43,570 bases of DNA from positions 1 through 43,570 of the forward strand of contig NZ_WEZF01000033.1 of NCBI RefSeq assembly GCF_009177065.1, in the 5' to 3' direction. Below, piece by piece: positions 1 through 8,726 of the stretch; positions within the stretch are counted from its first letter, which is position 1, and each line of letters begins with the position of its first letter. This DNA comes from Tautonia marina (GTDB lineage Bacteria > Planctomycetota > Planctomycetia > Isosphaerales > Isosphaeraceae). Position numbers and translations under genes: made by a program. The notes beneath the pieces are model-generated. The model saw nothing but the letters and a program-made list of their open reading frames with translations, was not told where the DNA came from and ran no database searches.

Positions 1-4
1 GGTG

Positions 5-345
5 TGCGGTGCGCCTTCGGGTGCGCTGGTCGGTGCGCCCCCGGTGCGCAAGCTCGGCAAGCTCATCTCCATTGCGATTCAAGGACTTGCGGCAATCGGC
101 CTCGATTCGTTTCGTCAAACGGGCGCCTGGCGGTTGGGTTTGTTTCGTCTCGCGAGGCGGAAGCCATTCTGAGGTCGTGTGGTGGGTCGTCTCGTGGTGC
201 GGTGCGCCCCAAGGTGCGCCGGTGGGTGCGCTTCGGGTGCGCTGGTGCATTGGGGCGGATGGTGCTTTGAAGTCAAGGACTTCGGTCAATTGACCCCGGT
301 TCGTTTCGTCAGAACGGCTTTGCTCGTTTGACTTCGTTTCGCGCC
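5..345. repeat. Degenerate tandem repeat, 194-bp period, rich in GGTGCGC
   Basis: Three landmarks recur at exactly 194 bp: TGCGGTGCGCC at 5 and 199, TCAAGGACTT at 79 and 273, and TTCGTTTCGTCA at 106 and 300. Each unit opens with a cluster of GGTGCGC heptamers. About 1.7 units are visible, and the array may continue left of the window. I see no convincing gene in 1-850. The reading frames here are repetitive and carry no recognisable domain. Confidence 0.7.
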
Positions 346-782
346 GCAAAGGGCCGGGCCAACAAACAGGCATCTGAGGACCGAGGACCATCAAGGCACC
401 GCTCGGAAACTGCCTTGGAATCGAGTTGCCAAAGAGACGAGGCCGAGGAGCGAGGGGGCCAACAAGCCACGCTTTGATCATCGAGAAACGGAGGACCGGC
501 AGTCACATAAAATCGGGCGATCGTGGAAATTGAGGCGGAGAGTCGATGTGAGGACTGCTCGCTCAAGCACGATTGGAGGGTGAAGATTCCGTGGAATCGG
601 GATTTGGGCGGCGATCCTGAGCGGCAAGGGGACGTTCGAGTACGTCGCCGACGCCAGGCCCCTTGGCCGAAGCCCCTACCTCTCCCCCGGCCGACCCGCG
701 CCTCTCCGGCACAGGTGGCAAGTGAGCCCGCCTTGAAGCCCGGGATACCAGAAGGACCATCGATCCAAGCAACGGAGACAAC

Positions 783-827
783 CCTCCCGCCCCGTCGCCG
801 AGGAAGCGGCGGAGCGGGGTCGGGAGG
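783..827. terminator. GC-rich hairpin downstream of the large secreted-protein gene
   Basis: CCTCCCG (783-789) pairs with CGGGAGG (821-827), and the inner CCCCG and CGGGG segments can extend the stem. It lies about 25 nt past the stop codon of the minus-strand gene ending at 851. No T-run follows on either strand, so termination is an inference from position and stem strength. Confidence 0.35.
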
Positions 828-850
828 AAACGCGCCGGGAACGGATCAGG

Positions 851-3800
851 TCAGTTCAGGTCAAGCTTGTCGGCCAGGAAGGCCCGGAAGCGGCCCCTGC
901 TGGTCTGGCCGAGGCGTTCCAGTTCGGCGTCGAGGGCGGCGAGGCTTTCGACGCTGCGGAAGGAGGTCGGAACCCAGGCCGGGAGCGGGGATCGAGTGGA
1001 AGGCGCGATCGTCCGGGCCGCGGCCTGCACCTCGACGGCCGAGCCGATCGGTTCGGTCGGCAGCTTGAGCAGGTTGATGACGTAGTTCCGGAACGCGACC
1101 CGGTCGCTATGGCCGCGATCGGCCAGCCACTGGTCAAGCTCCGCGACGCTGCCGACCGAGAGCAGTTCGTGGGGGAACCACGAAGGAACGTGCGGCCTCG
1201 GTTGGTGGGGGACGCCGTTGGGGGGCATCGGGGTGGGTCTGGGCGTGTGAATGGGAGTGGGAAGGACGAGGATCTCGCGGCCGAAGTCAGAGACGTAGTT
1301 GCCGCTGGGCAGGGTGTCGTAGTTGCCGTCGAGCAAGACACCGTCGCTCGCCAGGCCGTCTTCCGGCATGCCGTTGATCGTAAGCTGATAGCGGAACGCG
1401 TGGATCGGCAGACGAATGGCCGGGTAGAGCTGGACCGAGAGGCCATCGGCGCTGATCACGGCGTCGACGATGTCGATCTCGCGCCCGACGGCATGTGGGC
1501 CGGACGAGACGATCAGGCTGTAGTTGGCGACATTGGTCGCGGGTCCGACGTCCATCGGGTCGGAGAAGGTGACGACCAGAACGGTCGGTTGGTGGTGGAC
1601 GCCAAGCCGGTCGAGGTCGGTGACGACCGGGGGCCTGACGACCTCGGTGGTCACGGTCACGGTGTTGTTCGCGGGGTCGGTGTCGGTCTCATTGACCACA
1701 ACGACGGCAGTGTTGGTGATCGTCGCCCGAGTCCCGCCGTTGGTGGAGGTGGGAGTGACGACGATAGTCACGGTGGCCGAGGCGCCCGCGGCCAGATTGC
1801 CAAGGTTCGCCGTGACGATCCCGGCCGCTTCGCTCGCCGTCCCCTGGCTCGGCGTGGCCGAGACGAAGGCGACGTTCGCCGGTAAGGTGTCGGTCACGAC
1901 CACGCCGGTCGCGCCGCTCGGGCCATTGTTAGTGACCGTTAAAGTGTACGTCAGGTTCTGACCCACGACGACGGGATCGGGGGTGTCAGCCTTGGCAATC
2001 GCCAGATCGACGGCGGCCAGGACGTCGGTCCTTGCGGTGGCGGTGTTGTTGGTGTCGTCGGTGTCCTCTTCATTGGCGCCGACGTCGGCGGTGTTGGTGA
2101 TCGTCGTGCCACCAGCGGCGGCGGTGGGAGTCACAACGATGGTGAGCGTCGCCGAGGCGCCCGCGGCCAGATTGCCAAGGTTTGCCGTGACGATCCCGGC
2201 CGCTTCGCTCGCCGTCCCCTGGCTCGGCGTGGCCGAGACGAAGGCAACGTTCGCAGGCAGAGTGTCGGTCACGATCACGCCCGTCGCGTCGTTCGGGCCG
2301 TTGTTGGTCACCGTCAGGGTATACGTCAGGTTCTGACCAACCAGGACCGGATCAGGGGTGTCGGCCTTGGCAATTGCCAGGTCGATGGCGGCCAGGACGT
2401 CGGTCCTTGCGGTGGCGGTGTTGTTGGTGTCGTCGGTGTCCTCTTCATTGGCGCCGACGTCGGCGGTGTTGGTGATCGTCGTGCCAGCGGCGGCGGCGGT
2501 GGGGGTGACGACGATGGTGATGGTCGCCGAGGCGCCCGCAGCGAGGTTGCCGAGGTTCGCTGTGACGATCCCGGCGGCCTCGCTCGCCGTCCCCTGGCTC
2601 GGCGTGGCCGAGACGAAGGTGGCGTTCGCCGGCAGGGTGTCGGTCACGATCACGCCCGTCGCGTCGTTCGGGCCGTTATTGGTCACCGTCAGGGTGTAGG
2701 TCAGGTTCTGGCCGACGAGAACAGGATCGGGCACGTCGGTCTTGGTGATCGCCAGGTCGACGCCGACGATTTCGGAAAGAATCGCCTCGGAGAACTCCGA
2801 TGTCTCGATCCGAGGAGCCGCCGCGGTCACGAGCGAGGCGGTTGCGGTGACGGCCAGGCCGGCAGCAATGGGCGTGGCGAACACGGAATTGATCGGCGCG
2901 TTGCCTGCGGCATCGGTGGTGACGGTGGTTTCGAACAAGAAGGTCTGCCCTTCACCGAATCCACTCGGGTCGGCAACCGGGCTGGAGAAGAACTGCACGA
3001 CGAACGTCTGGTTTGGCAGGCTGTTGAGCGTGCCAATGATGGTCAGATTGGTGGCCGTGCTCACGGCCGAGGTCAGCACGGGGAAGTTCTGGAAGTTGTT
3101 CGGCCCAAGGTCGGGATCGAGCGGGTCGTTCAGCGTGACACCGTCGTCGCCGAGGTCGATGCCCAGGCCGCCGTTGTCGTCGATCGCATTGGTCATGATC
3201 ATGGTGCCGCGGGGTGCGCCCCCACCGTTCGGCAATCCGGTGACAGCCACGCCGTCCCCTGCATTGAAGCGGATGGTGTTGCCGACACCGGCGATCGCCG
3301 GAGCACCGCCGATTGAGTTGTCGTTGGCATCGAAGGAGACCTCGACACCGTGAAGGGCGTTCCCGAGCGGCACGGCCCCCGAGACATCGGTGCCGATCAG
3401 GTTGCTTCGTACCTCGTTGCTGTTGGCGGCCCTGCCGTCGAGGGCAACACCCCGGATCAGGATGCCGTCGTTCCCGTTGCCGGAAATCAGGTTCGGAGCA
3501 CCGGGGAAGACGGCGCCGCCGGTGGTGCCGATCCGATTGAACGAGGTGTTCTCGATAAACACGCCGTTACTGCCGTTGCCCAGCGGCCCGGTACCGGCGG
3601 CGTTGGTGCCGATGTAGTTGTTCGCGATCCGGTTACCATCGGCCGTGGGTCCATCGAAGGCGAGGATATGGACGCCATTACTCCCATTGCCGGAAATCAG
3701 GTTGCGAGCGTCCGGAGTGCTGCCACCAACGGTGTTCTGATCGGCCGCTTCATTCACGGCGTGGATAAAGACGCCGTTGCCACCGTTGGGCGCGGCGGTC

Positions 3801-4348
3801 GAGCCGTCGAGGGTGGTGCCAATGAAGTTCCCCTCGATCGTGTTGAGGCTGGAGCTGTTGATCTCGATGCCGTCGCCGGAGAAGTTCTGGATCACCAGGC
3901 CGCGGATGGTGCTCTGATCGGAGCCGATCGCCAGTTGGAGACCGTCGCTTCCGACCCCCGCGCCGGTACCGTCGAGGACGATCTGATAGACGGCGTCGTT
4001 GCCATTGGTCAGCGTATTTGCCGAGGCCCCGGCCTGGGTGAAGCCGTCGATCGTCACCACGTCGGTCAGGAGCGGCAGGGCAGCCGCGGGGGCGATGACG
4101 TGCGGACCGGCCCCGGCGATGTTGAAGACGATGTCGTCGGCCCCTGCGGCGTTATTCGCGTCGACGATGGCCTGCCGGAGCGTTCCCGTTCCCGCGCCTG
4201 GGAGCGGATCCACGCCGCCGTTATCACCGATGCTGGTGACGGTGAAGGTGGCCAGGAGCGTCCGTGACTCCATGAGTTCCAGGGTCGGCCGCCGGCCGAG
4301 ACGGAATCGCTTGCGTCCTGATCCGCGGGAGAATCGTGTGGTTGTCAT
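851..4348 (-). CDS. Secreted parallel beta-helix / DUF11-repeat surface protein (planctomycete giant-protein type)
   Basis: A predicted 1165-residue extracellular protein. I chose the ATG at 4348 because it is followed by a basic segment and then LELMESRTLLA (about residues 23-33), which resembles the LEPRxLL motif seen at the N-terminus of many planctomycete exported proteins. The open frame continues upstream to 4507, but that part looks non-coding. Residues ~60-400 contain repeated N-x-IG-T and GNG-V-I patterns typical of a right-handed parallel beta-helix. Three near-identical ~125-residue DUF11-type repeats follow; each begins near 'LAI.K.D.PDPV.VGQNLTY' and contains TDTLPAN. A C-terminal Ig/SbsA-like segment (TFSDPMDVGPATNVANYSL) comes next, then a short tail. 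I see no PEP-CTERM anchor. It is transcribed away from the glycan operon. A structural or adhesive surface role is inferred; the ligand is unknown. Confidence 0.85.
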   Translation of the reverse strand: MTTTRFSRGSGRKRFRLGRRPTLELMESRTLLATFTVTSIGDNGGVDPLPGAGTGTLRQAIVDANNAAGADDIVFNIAGAGPHVIAPAAALPLLTDVVTIDGFTQAGASANTLTNGNDAVYQIVLDGTGAGVGSDGLQLAIGSDQSTIRGLVIQNFSGDGIEINSSSLNTIEGNFIGTTLDGSTAAPNGGNGVFIHAVNEAADQNTVGGSTPDARNLISGNGSNGVHILAFDGPTADGNRIANNYIGTNAAGTGPLGNGSNGVFIENTSFNRIGTTGGAVFPGAPNLISGNGNDGILIRGVALDGRAANSNEVRSNLIGTDVSGAVPLGNALHGVEVSFDANDNSIGGAPAIAGVGNTIRFNAGDGVAVTGLPNGGGAPRGTMIMTNAIDDNGGLGIDLGDDGVTLNDPLDPDLGPNNFQNFPVLTSAVSTATNLTIIGTLNSLPNQTFVVQFFSSPVADPSGFGEGQTFLFETTVTTDAAGNAPINSVFATPIAAGLAVTATASLVTAAAPRIETSEFSEAILSEIVGVDLAITKTDVPDPVLVGQNLTYTLTVTNNGPNDATGVIVTDTLPANATFVSATPSQGTASEAAGIVTANLGNLAAGASATITIVVTPTAAAAGTTITNTADVGANEEDTDDTNNTATARTDVLAAIDLAIAKADTPDPVLVGQNLTYTLTVTNNGPNDATGVIVTDTLPANVAFVSATPSQGTASEAAGIVTANLGNLAAGASATLTIVVTPTAAAGGTTITNTADVGANEEDTDDTNNTATARTDVLAAVDLAIAKADTPDPVVVGQNLTYTLTVTNNGPSGATGVVVTDTLPANVAFVSATPSQGTASEAAGIVTANLGNLAAGASATVTIVVTPTSTNGGTRATITNTAVVVVNETDTDPANNTVTVTTEVVRPPVVTDLDRLGVHHQPTVLVVTFSDPMDVGPATNVANYSLIVSSGPHAVGREIDIVDAVISADGLSVQLYPAIRLPIHAFRYQLTINGMPEDGLASDGVLLDGNYDTLPSGNYVSDFGREILVLPTPIHTPRPTPMPPNGVPHQPRPHVPSWFPHELLSVGSVAELDQWLADRGHSDRVAFRNYVINLLKLPTEPIGSAVEVQAAARTIAPSTRSPLPAWVPTSFRSVESLAALDAELERLGQTSRGRFRAFLADKLDLN
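1607..2731 (-). repeat. Three tandem 375-bp DUF11-coding units
   Basis: The coding sequence repeats with a 375-bp period (125 codons): the segment at 1982-2006 recurs at 2357 and, more diverged, near 2731. The two units 1982-2356 and 2357-2731 are nearly identical at DNA level across long stretches. The third (1607-1981) is more diverged at its C-terminal end. Near-identity at synonymous sites points to recent duplication or gene conversion. Confidence 0.85.
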
Positions 4349-5217
4349 CACGGAACGATGCCTCAATCTAGGATTCCACGGATCGCCAGATCGACATGCG
4401 GAAAACATGCATCCTTTCGAGCAAAACGACATCCTCACGTTCGATTCGGCCGGTCCGGCTTTCCGTGTCAAAACCTCGAATTCAGGGAAGATCAGATGAG
4501 GGTTCAATCTCCGGCGGAACCGGCAACGGCATTACCCACCGGTGGTGGTCGGCAAGGCTGATGATCATCTCGGCGCGGACGACGAGCGCAGGCCGGACGA
4601 GCCCATCCTCCCCGTCACGATTCCTTGCGTGATGTGACCGCCGCGATCAGGCGGATCAGTCAAAATGCCTGGAGATCACACAACGGCGCACACACCTTCG
4701 GGACGGTTCGGACCGCTTGCACGGCCCTTTTGATCAGCGTTGTTGAACCTCGCACTCGGGCTCGTTGGGAAAAGCCCGCCCTTGTTCTCGGACCTCGATG
4801 ACGCTCTGTCAGCCGATCACATTCATAAAAAAAGCCCTGACGATGCGATCATGTGCGATGCATCGACAGGGCCACCGTGGCCATGGCACCATCCTTCTCG
4901 AATGGACCGTCTTCATTGTGGCGCGGCCCGACCGAGACCGCAAGATGCTTATTCGGCTTATTCGACAGAATTTCGCCCGGCACCGCAAACATCCTGAACG
5001 ACGAATTTTCTCGGCGTGGTGATTTGATGAGAGCGAGGAGACGAGGTTGGCCGGGAATGGCCCAGAGAGGCTGGCCAGGTGGGTTGGGGGCCGGTCCCCG
5101 CGTCGGGACCGATTGGTTATGATATGCAGCCCCTGGGTGATCGGCCCGAGCGCGGTCTCGGATGCGGTGGGTCCTGGGCCTTGAGTCAGGGATTCGGCCC
5201 TCGGAGGAATTGATCGG
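4349..5217. other. Intergenic region between the secreted-protein gene and galE
   Basis: The two genes diverge across this 0.87-kb stretch. Small open frames occur, but none has a recognisable domain or a supporting ribosome-binding site. It holds the minus-facing hairpin listed separately (4827-4872). GGAGG at about 5201-5205 is the ribosome-binding site of galE. I cannot assign promoters with confidence. Confidence 0.5.
4827..4872 (-). terminator. Rho-independent terminator facing the minus strand
   Basis: GCCCTGACGATGC (4834-4846) pairs with GCATCGACAGGGC (4860-4872) with one mismatch and a 13-nt loop. On the minus strand the stem is followed by seven T residues (4827-4833). This is a textbook intrinsic terminator, yet no minus-strand gene lies directly upstream of it; galE runs the other way. 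It may end a small RNA or antisense transcript, or insulate the upstream gene. Confidence 0.65.
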
Positions 5218-6216
5218 ATGAAGCTCTTGTTGACCGGAGGCGCCGGTTATATCGGCAGCGCCTGCTTGCGGTGGCTCTTGAAGCACGGGCACGACCCGAT
5301 CGCCTTCGATGACCTGTCGGAAGGGAACCCGCCGAGCGTGCCGAGCGATCGCCTGGTGGTGGGAGACATTCTCGATACGAACGCCCTGACCGAAGCCCTG
5401 AAGAAACACCGGGCCGAGGCGGTGATGCACTTCGCGGCGCTGGCGATTGTGCCCGATTCGGTGAAGGACCCGGATAATTACTACCGGGTCAACGTGATCG
5501 GGACCAAGAGCGTGCTCGATGCGATGCGGCGGGCCGAGGTGCCCCGGATCGTCTTCAGCAGCACCTGCGCAACGTACGGCAATCGGGCGGAGATGCCGTT
5601 GACCGAAACCACGCCGCAGGATCCGGAGCATCCGTACGGGACAACCAAGCTGGCGGCGGAGCGCTTGATCAAGGATTACGCGGCGGCGTATGGCCTCGGT
5701 TATGCGATCTTGCGGTACTTCAATGCCGCAGGAGCCGATCCGGACGGAACGTACGGGGAAGATCGGCGTCACGAGACGCACCTGATTCCGTTGACCCTTC
5801 AGGCGGCGGCCGGTTTACGTCCGAAGCTGACCGTCTTCGGCACCGACTGGCCGACACGAGACGGCACCTGCGTTCGGGACTATATTCACACCGAGGACCT
5901 GGCCGACGCGCATCAGAAGGCCGTCGAGGCGATTGGGCCGGGCGACGGTCGGATTTACAACGTCGGCTCCGGCCACGGGGCGACGGTGTTGGAGGTGATT
6001 CGGGCCTGCGAGGAGGTGGTCGGGCGGCCGATTCCTCGGGATCTGGCCGGGAGACGGCCGGGAGACCCTCCGGAGCTGGTCGCCAGCCCCGAGAAAATCG
6101 CCTCGGAATTAGGCTGGAGCCCCCGTTATACTGACATCCGAGCGATCGTTGAGACCGCCTGGCGATGGCTCGAATCCCACCCCGACGGCTACGGCCCGAA
6201 GCCGTCCCGGCACTAA
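5218..6216 (+). CDS. galE: UDP-glucose 4-epimerase
   Basis: A 332-residue extended short-chain dehydrogenase/reductase. It carries the N-terminal NAD-binding GGAGYIGS (residues 7-14), the catalytic S-S-T pattern in FSSTCATYG (about 118-126), and YGTTK (about 139-143), which supplies the catalytic Tyr and Lys. It also has RYFNAAGA, DGTCVRDYIHTEDLA and YNVGSGHGATVLEV. The length matches the GalE family. It interconverts UDP-glucose and UDP-galactose (or the N-acetyl forms) in the cytoplasm. The ATG at 5218 follows GGAGG with good spacing. It is the first gene of a plus-strand operon of sugar-handling genes, so its likely job is supplying UDP-galactose or UDP-GalNAc for the exopolysaccharide. 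The exact sugar specificity cannot be read from sequence. Confidence 0.93.
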   Translation: MKLLLTGGAGYIGSACLRWLLKHGHDPIAFDDLSEGNPPSVPSDRLVVGDILDTNALTEALKKHRAEAVMHFAALAIVPDSVKDPDNYYRVNVIGTKSVLDAMRRAEVPRIVFSSTCATYGNRAEMPLTETTPQDPEHPYGTTKLAAERLIKDYAAAYGLGYAILRYFNAAGADPDGTYGEDRRHETHLIPLTLQAAAGLRPKLTVFGTDWPTRDGTCVRDYIHTEDLADAHQKAVEAIGPGDGRIYNVGSGHGATVLEVIRACEEVVGRPIPRDLAGRRPGDPPELVASPEKIASELGWSPRYTDIRAIVETAWRWLESHPDGYGPKPSRH

Positions 6217-6244
6217 GCCTCTCGCCTCGAAGGATTTCGCATCC

Positions 6245-7327
6245 GTGACCGCCCCCCTGCCCCGACCGGAGCCCTCGACCTCCCAGGACCTCGACGCGAT
6301 CGGCGCGGTGGCGATCGGCCGCAACGAGGGGGATCGGCTGATCGCCTGCCTCGATTCGCTGATCGGCCGGGTGGGCCGGATCGTGTATGTCGATTCGGGA
6401 TCTCAGGATGGGAGCGTCGCCGAGGCAAGGGCCAGGGGGGTCGAGGTCGTCGAGCTGGACACGAGGATTCCGTTCACGGCCGCGAGGGCGAGGAACGCGG
6501 GGCTTGAGCGGTTGCTGGAGCTGGAACCGGGGTTACGGTTCGTCCAGTTCGTCGACGGCGATTGCGAAGTGGTCGACGGCTGGATTGATCGGGCCCGTTC
6601 GGAACTGGAGTCAAGGTCCGAGCTGGCGGTGGCGTGCGGGAGGCGTCGGGAGCGGTATCCAGAGGCATCCGTTTACAATCGCCTGGCCGATCTGGAGTGG
6701 GATACGCCGGTCGGCGATGCCGAGGCGTGCGGCGGCGATGCCTTGATGCGGGTCGAGGCGTTGCGGCAGGTCGGCGGGTTTGACCCGACCTTGATTGCCG
6801 GGGAGGAGCCGGACCTCTGCTTCCGGCTTCGGGATCAAGGGTGGAAGGTCGCCCGAATCGACGCCGAGATGACCCGGCACGACCTGGCGATGGCCCGGTT
6901 TGGCCAGTGGTGGCGTCGTCATGTCCGGGCGGGGCACGCCTATGCCGAGGGGGCCTGCCGTCATTTTCAGAAGCCCGGCCGCCCGTGGTTTCGCCAGGCA
7001 ATGAGCAACGGCGTCTGGGGCCTGGCCGTGCCGATCGCCAGCCTCGGGCTGGCCTGGCCGACCGGAGGGTTGAGCCTGCTCGGTCTGCTCGGCTACCCCT
7101 TGATCGCCTTCCGGGCCACTCGAAGGCAGCGGAAGCGGGGAACGCCGGGGGGGCAATCGGCGATCTTCGGTGTTTCGTGCGCCGTCTCGAAATTCCCGCA
7201 GGCGATTGGAGAGCTTCGGTTCGTGGCCAATCGCTTACGAGGACGTCGGGGGGCTCTGATCGAATATAAAGGCCCCGAGTCGCCTGCCAATCTTCAGGCC
7301 GTCCGTGCGGTGAAGGGTCGGCGATGA
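6245..7327 (+). CDS. Family 2 glycosyltransferase
   Basis: A predicted 360-residue GT-A enzyme. The GTG at 6245 is preferred because AAGGA precedes it at good spacing and it clears the galE stop; an upstream in-frame ATG lies inside galE. Visible motifs are VAIGRNEGDRL, VYVDSGSQDGS (nucleotide-binding Asp), VDGDCEV (DxD-like metal site), and GGDALMRVEALRQVGGFD followed by GEEPDLCFRLRDQGW, the usual acceptor/catalytic region. A hydrophobic segment near the C-terminus suggests membrane attachment at the cytoplasmic face. It sits 28 bp after galE and before two more glycosyltransferases. Donor and acceptor are not predictable; transfer to a lipid-linked glycan is inferred. Confidence 0.88.
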   Translation: MTAPLPRPEPSTSQDLDAIGAVAIGRNEGDRLIACLDSLIGRVGRIVYVDSGSQDGSVAEARARGVEVVELDTRIPFTAARARNAGLERLLELEPGLRFVQFVDGDCEVVDGWIDRARSELESRSELAVACGRRRERYPEASVYNRLADLEWDTPVGDAEACGGDALMRVEALRQVGGFDPTLIAGEEPDLCFRLRDQGWKVARIDAEMTRHDLAMARFGQWWRRHVRAGHAYAEGACRHFQKPGRPWFRQAMSNGVWGLAVPIASLGLAWPTGGLSLLGLLGYPLIAFRATRRQRKRGTPGGQSAIFGVSCAVSKFPQAIGELRFVANRLRGRRGALIEYKGPESPANLQAVRAVKGRR

Positions 7328-7412
7328 GGACTCCCAAAAGGGCCTTGCCAGGCGGTTCGGGTGCTGCTTCTGGCTTCTTCGAGGACACGAGGCGCGCTGC
7401 ACCGAGGATCGC

Positions 7413-8687
7413 ATGAACGAGTTTTCCAATTCGTCTCGAAGGCTTGTGTTCGTTCATGGTCCCTGGCAGTTGCTGGTGGCGACCGCGGCGGTTCGCCAGG
7501 CGTCCGCGTCAGCATCCCGATCCGGTGGCCCGACCGAATCGATTCTGGTGATCTTTCCGCTGGATACGGGGCCAAGCACTCCGGAACTGCGGGAGGTCAT
7601 CGAGCGTCTGGCGGGAGCTACCTGGACATGGGACCGGGTGGTGACGGTCGATCAGCCGTTGCGTGATCTGTCTGCCGAGGGGGTGGCCGAGGCCATTGCC
7701 TCGCTCCGGTCGCGGGTGGGTGCTTCCAGAGCGGATGAGATCTGGCTCGATTGTCTCTGGGGAGGAATTGAGAAGGTTGCGGCCGAAGCCTTTCCGAACG
7801 CTCGAATCATGCTCTATGAGGACGGCCTGCACACGTTTGTCGAACACGAGGACCATCATCTTTCAATTGGAAGATTTCTGAACGAGCCGAAACGTACCTA
7901 CCGCGCGATCCGAGCGAGACTCGCGCAGCGACGGTTCCCGGATCGCCTGAAACGGTGGTCGTTGCTGCGCAGGCATCTGGATCGGGTTGGGGGGAGCTAT
8001 CTCTGGACGGATCAGGTCATTCCCGTACCGGCATATCAGCGGCACTTGCCTCGAGTCCGGCTTCAGGCCAACGTGCTTCGGGAAACCATTCGGGACGGGT
8101 CGAGGGTTGCTCCCCTTCCATCGGTTGCGTCGGAGATGGATCGGAGCGCGGAGCCCCGGGCCCTCGTGCTTGGCCAATGCTTTTCGAATTACGGCGATCT
8201 CCCTCGGGACGAGGAGCTTTCCTGTTATCGAGAGACGGTGATTACGTTGCGCAAGGCGGGCTTCTCCGTGCTCTGGAAAGAGCATCCTCGAACTCGAGAG
8301 CCGTTTCTGAAGGCACTGGCAAGCGAGGTTGAGGGAATCGTGGCGATGCCGGAGCTTGGTCCCTGGCCGGTCGAGCTGTTTGCCGAACGGTTGCGGCTTT
8401 CGTGTTGCGCGGCGGTGTCGTCGACCTCCCTCTTTTCGTTCCCGCTGCTGTTCGGTTTGCCGTCCTATACAATGATGACCGATGCGATTCAGGCGTTGTT
8501 CCGATACCCGAACGATCAGATGGCGCGGTTTGTGGTGGCTTCTGTTCCTCCGGTGACGCGCGCCGTGAGCCTGTCGAAAGAGACGCAGACGGTGACCACC
8601 CTCGGCTCCCCGTCAGGGCTTGCGATTCCCGATCCGGACCACCGAGACGCCATCGACGGGCAGCCGGGGGCACGTCTTGGCGTCTGA
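7413..8687 (+). CDS. Putative sialyltransferase-like GT-B glycosyltransferase (GT52 / polysialyltransferase type)
   Basis: A 424-residue protein. The opening LVFVHGPWQLLVATAAVRQ resembles the start of GT52 and bacterial polysialyltransferase-like proteins. Three motifs of bacterial GT-B sialyltransferases appear in order: the D/E-D/E-G motif in YEDGLHTF, the HP motif in LWKEHPRTREPF, and a Ser/Thr motif in AAVSSTSLFSFPLLFG near the C-terminus. This motif set, not overall similarity, supports the call. It would transfer a sugar, possibly a nonulosonic acid, onto the glycan. No CMP-nonulosonate synthesis genes are visible here, so the donor is unproven. The ATG at 7413 has GAGG about 5 nt upstream, and a terminal TGA ends the gene 39 bp before the next. 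Confidence 0.6.
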   Translation: MNEFSNSSRRLVFVHGPWQLLVATAAVRQASASASRSGGPTESILVIFPLDTGPSTPELREVIERLAGATWTWDRVVTVDQPLRDLSAEGVAEAIASLRSRVGASRADEIWLDCLWGGIEKVAAEAFPNARIMLYEDGLHTFVEHEDHHLSIGRFLNEPKRTYRAIRARLAQRRFPDRLKRWSLLRRHLDRVGGSYLWTDQVIPVPAYQRHLPRVRLQANVLRETIRDGSRVAPLPSVASEMDRSAEPRALVLGQCFSNYGDLPRDEELSCYRETVITLRKAGFSVLWKEHPRTREPFLKALASEVEGIVAMPELGPWPVELFAERLRLSCCAAVSSTSLFSFPLLFGLPSYTMMTDAIQALFRYPNDQMARFVVASVPPVTRAVSLSKETQTVTTLGSPSGLAIPDPDHRDAIDGQPGARLGV

Positions 8688-8726
8688 TCGGATCACGAAC
8701 CAGAAGCTACCCAGGAGATTGCTGGA

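Noticed and set aside
4849-5781. 310-codon minus-strand frame overlapping galE
   Set aside because: It is the shadow of galE in GC-rich DNA, with no recognisable motif, while galE itself is unambiguous.
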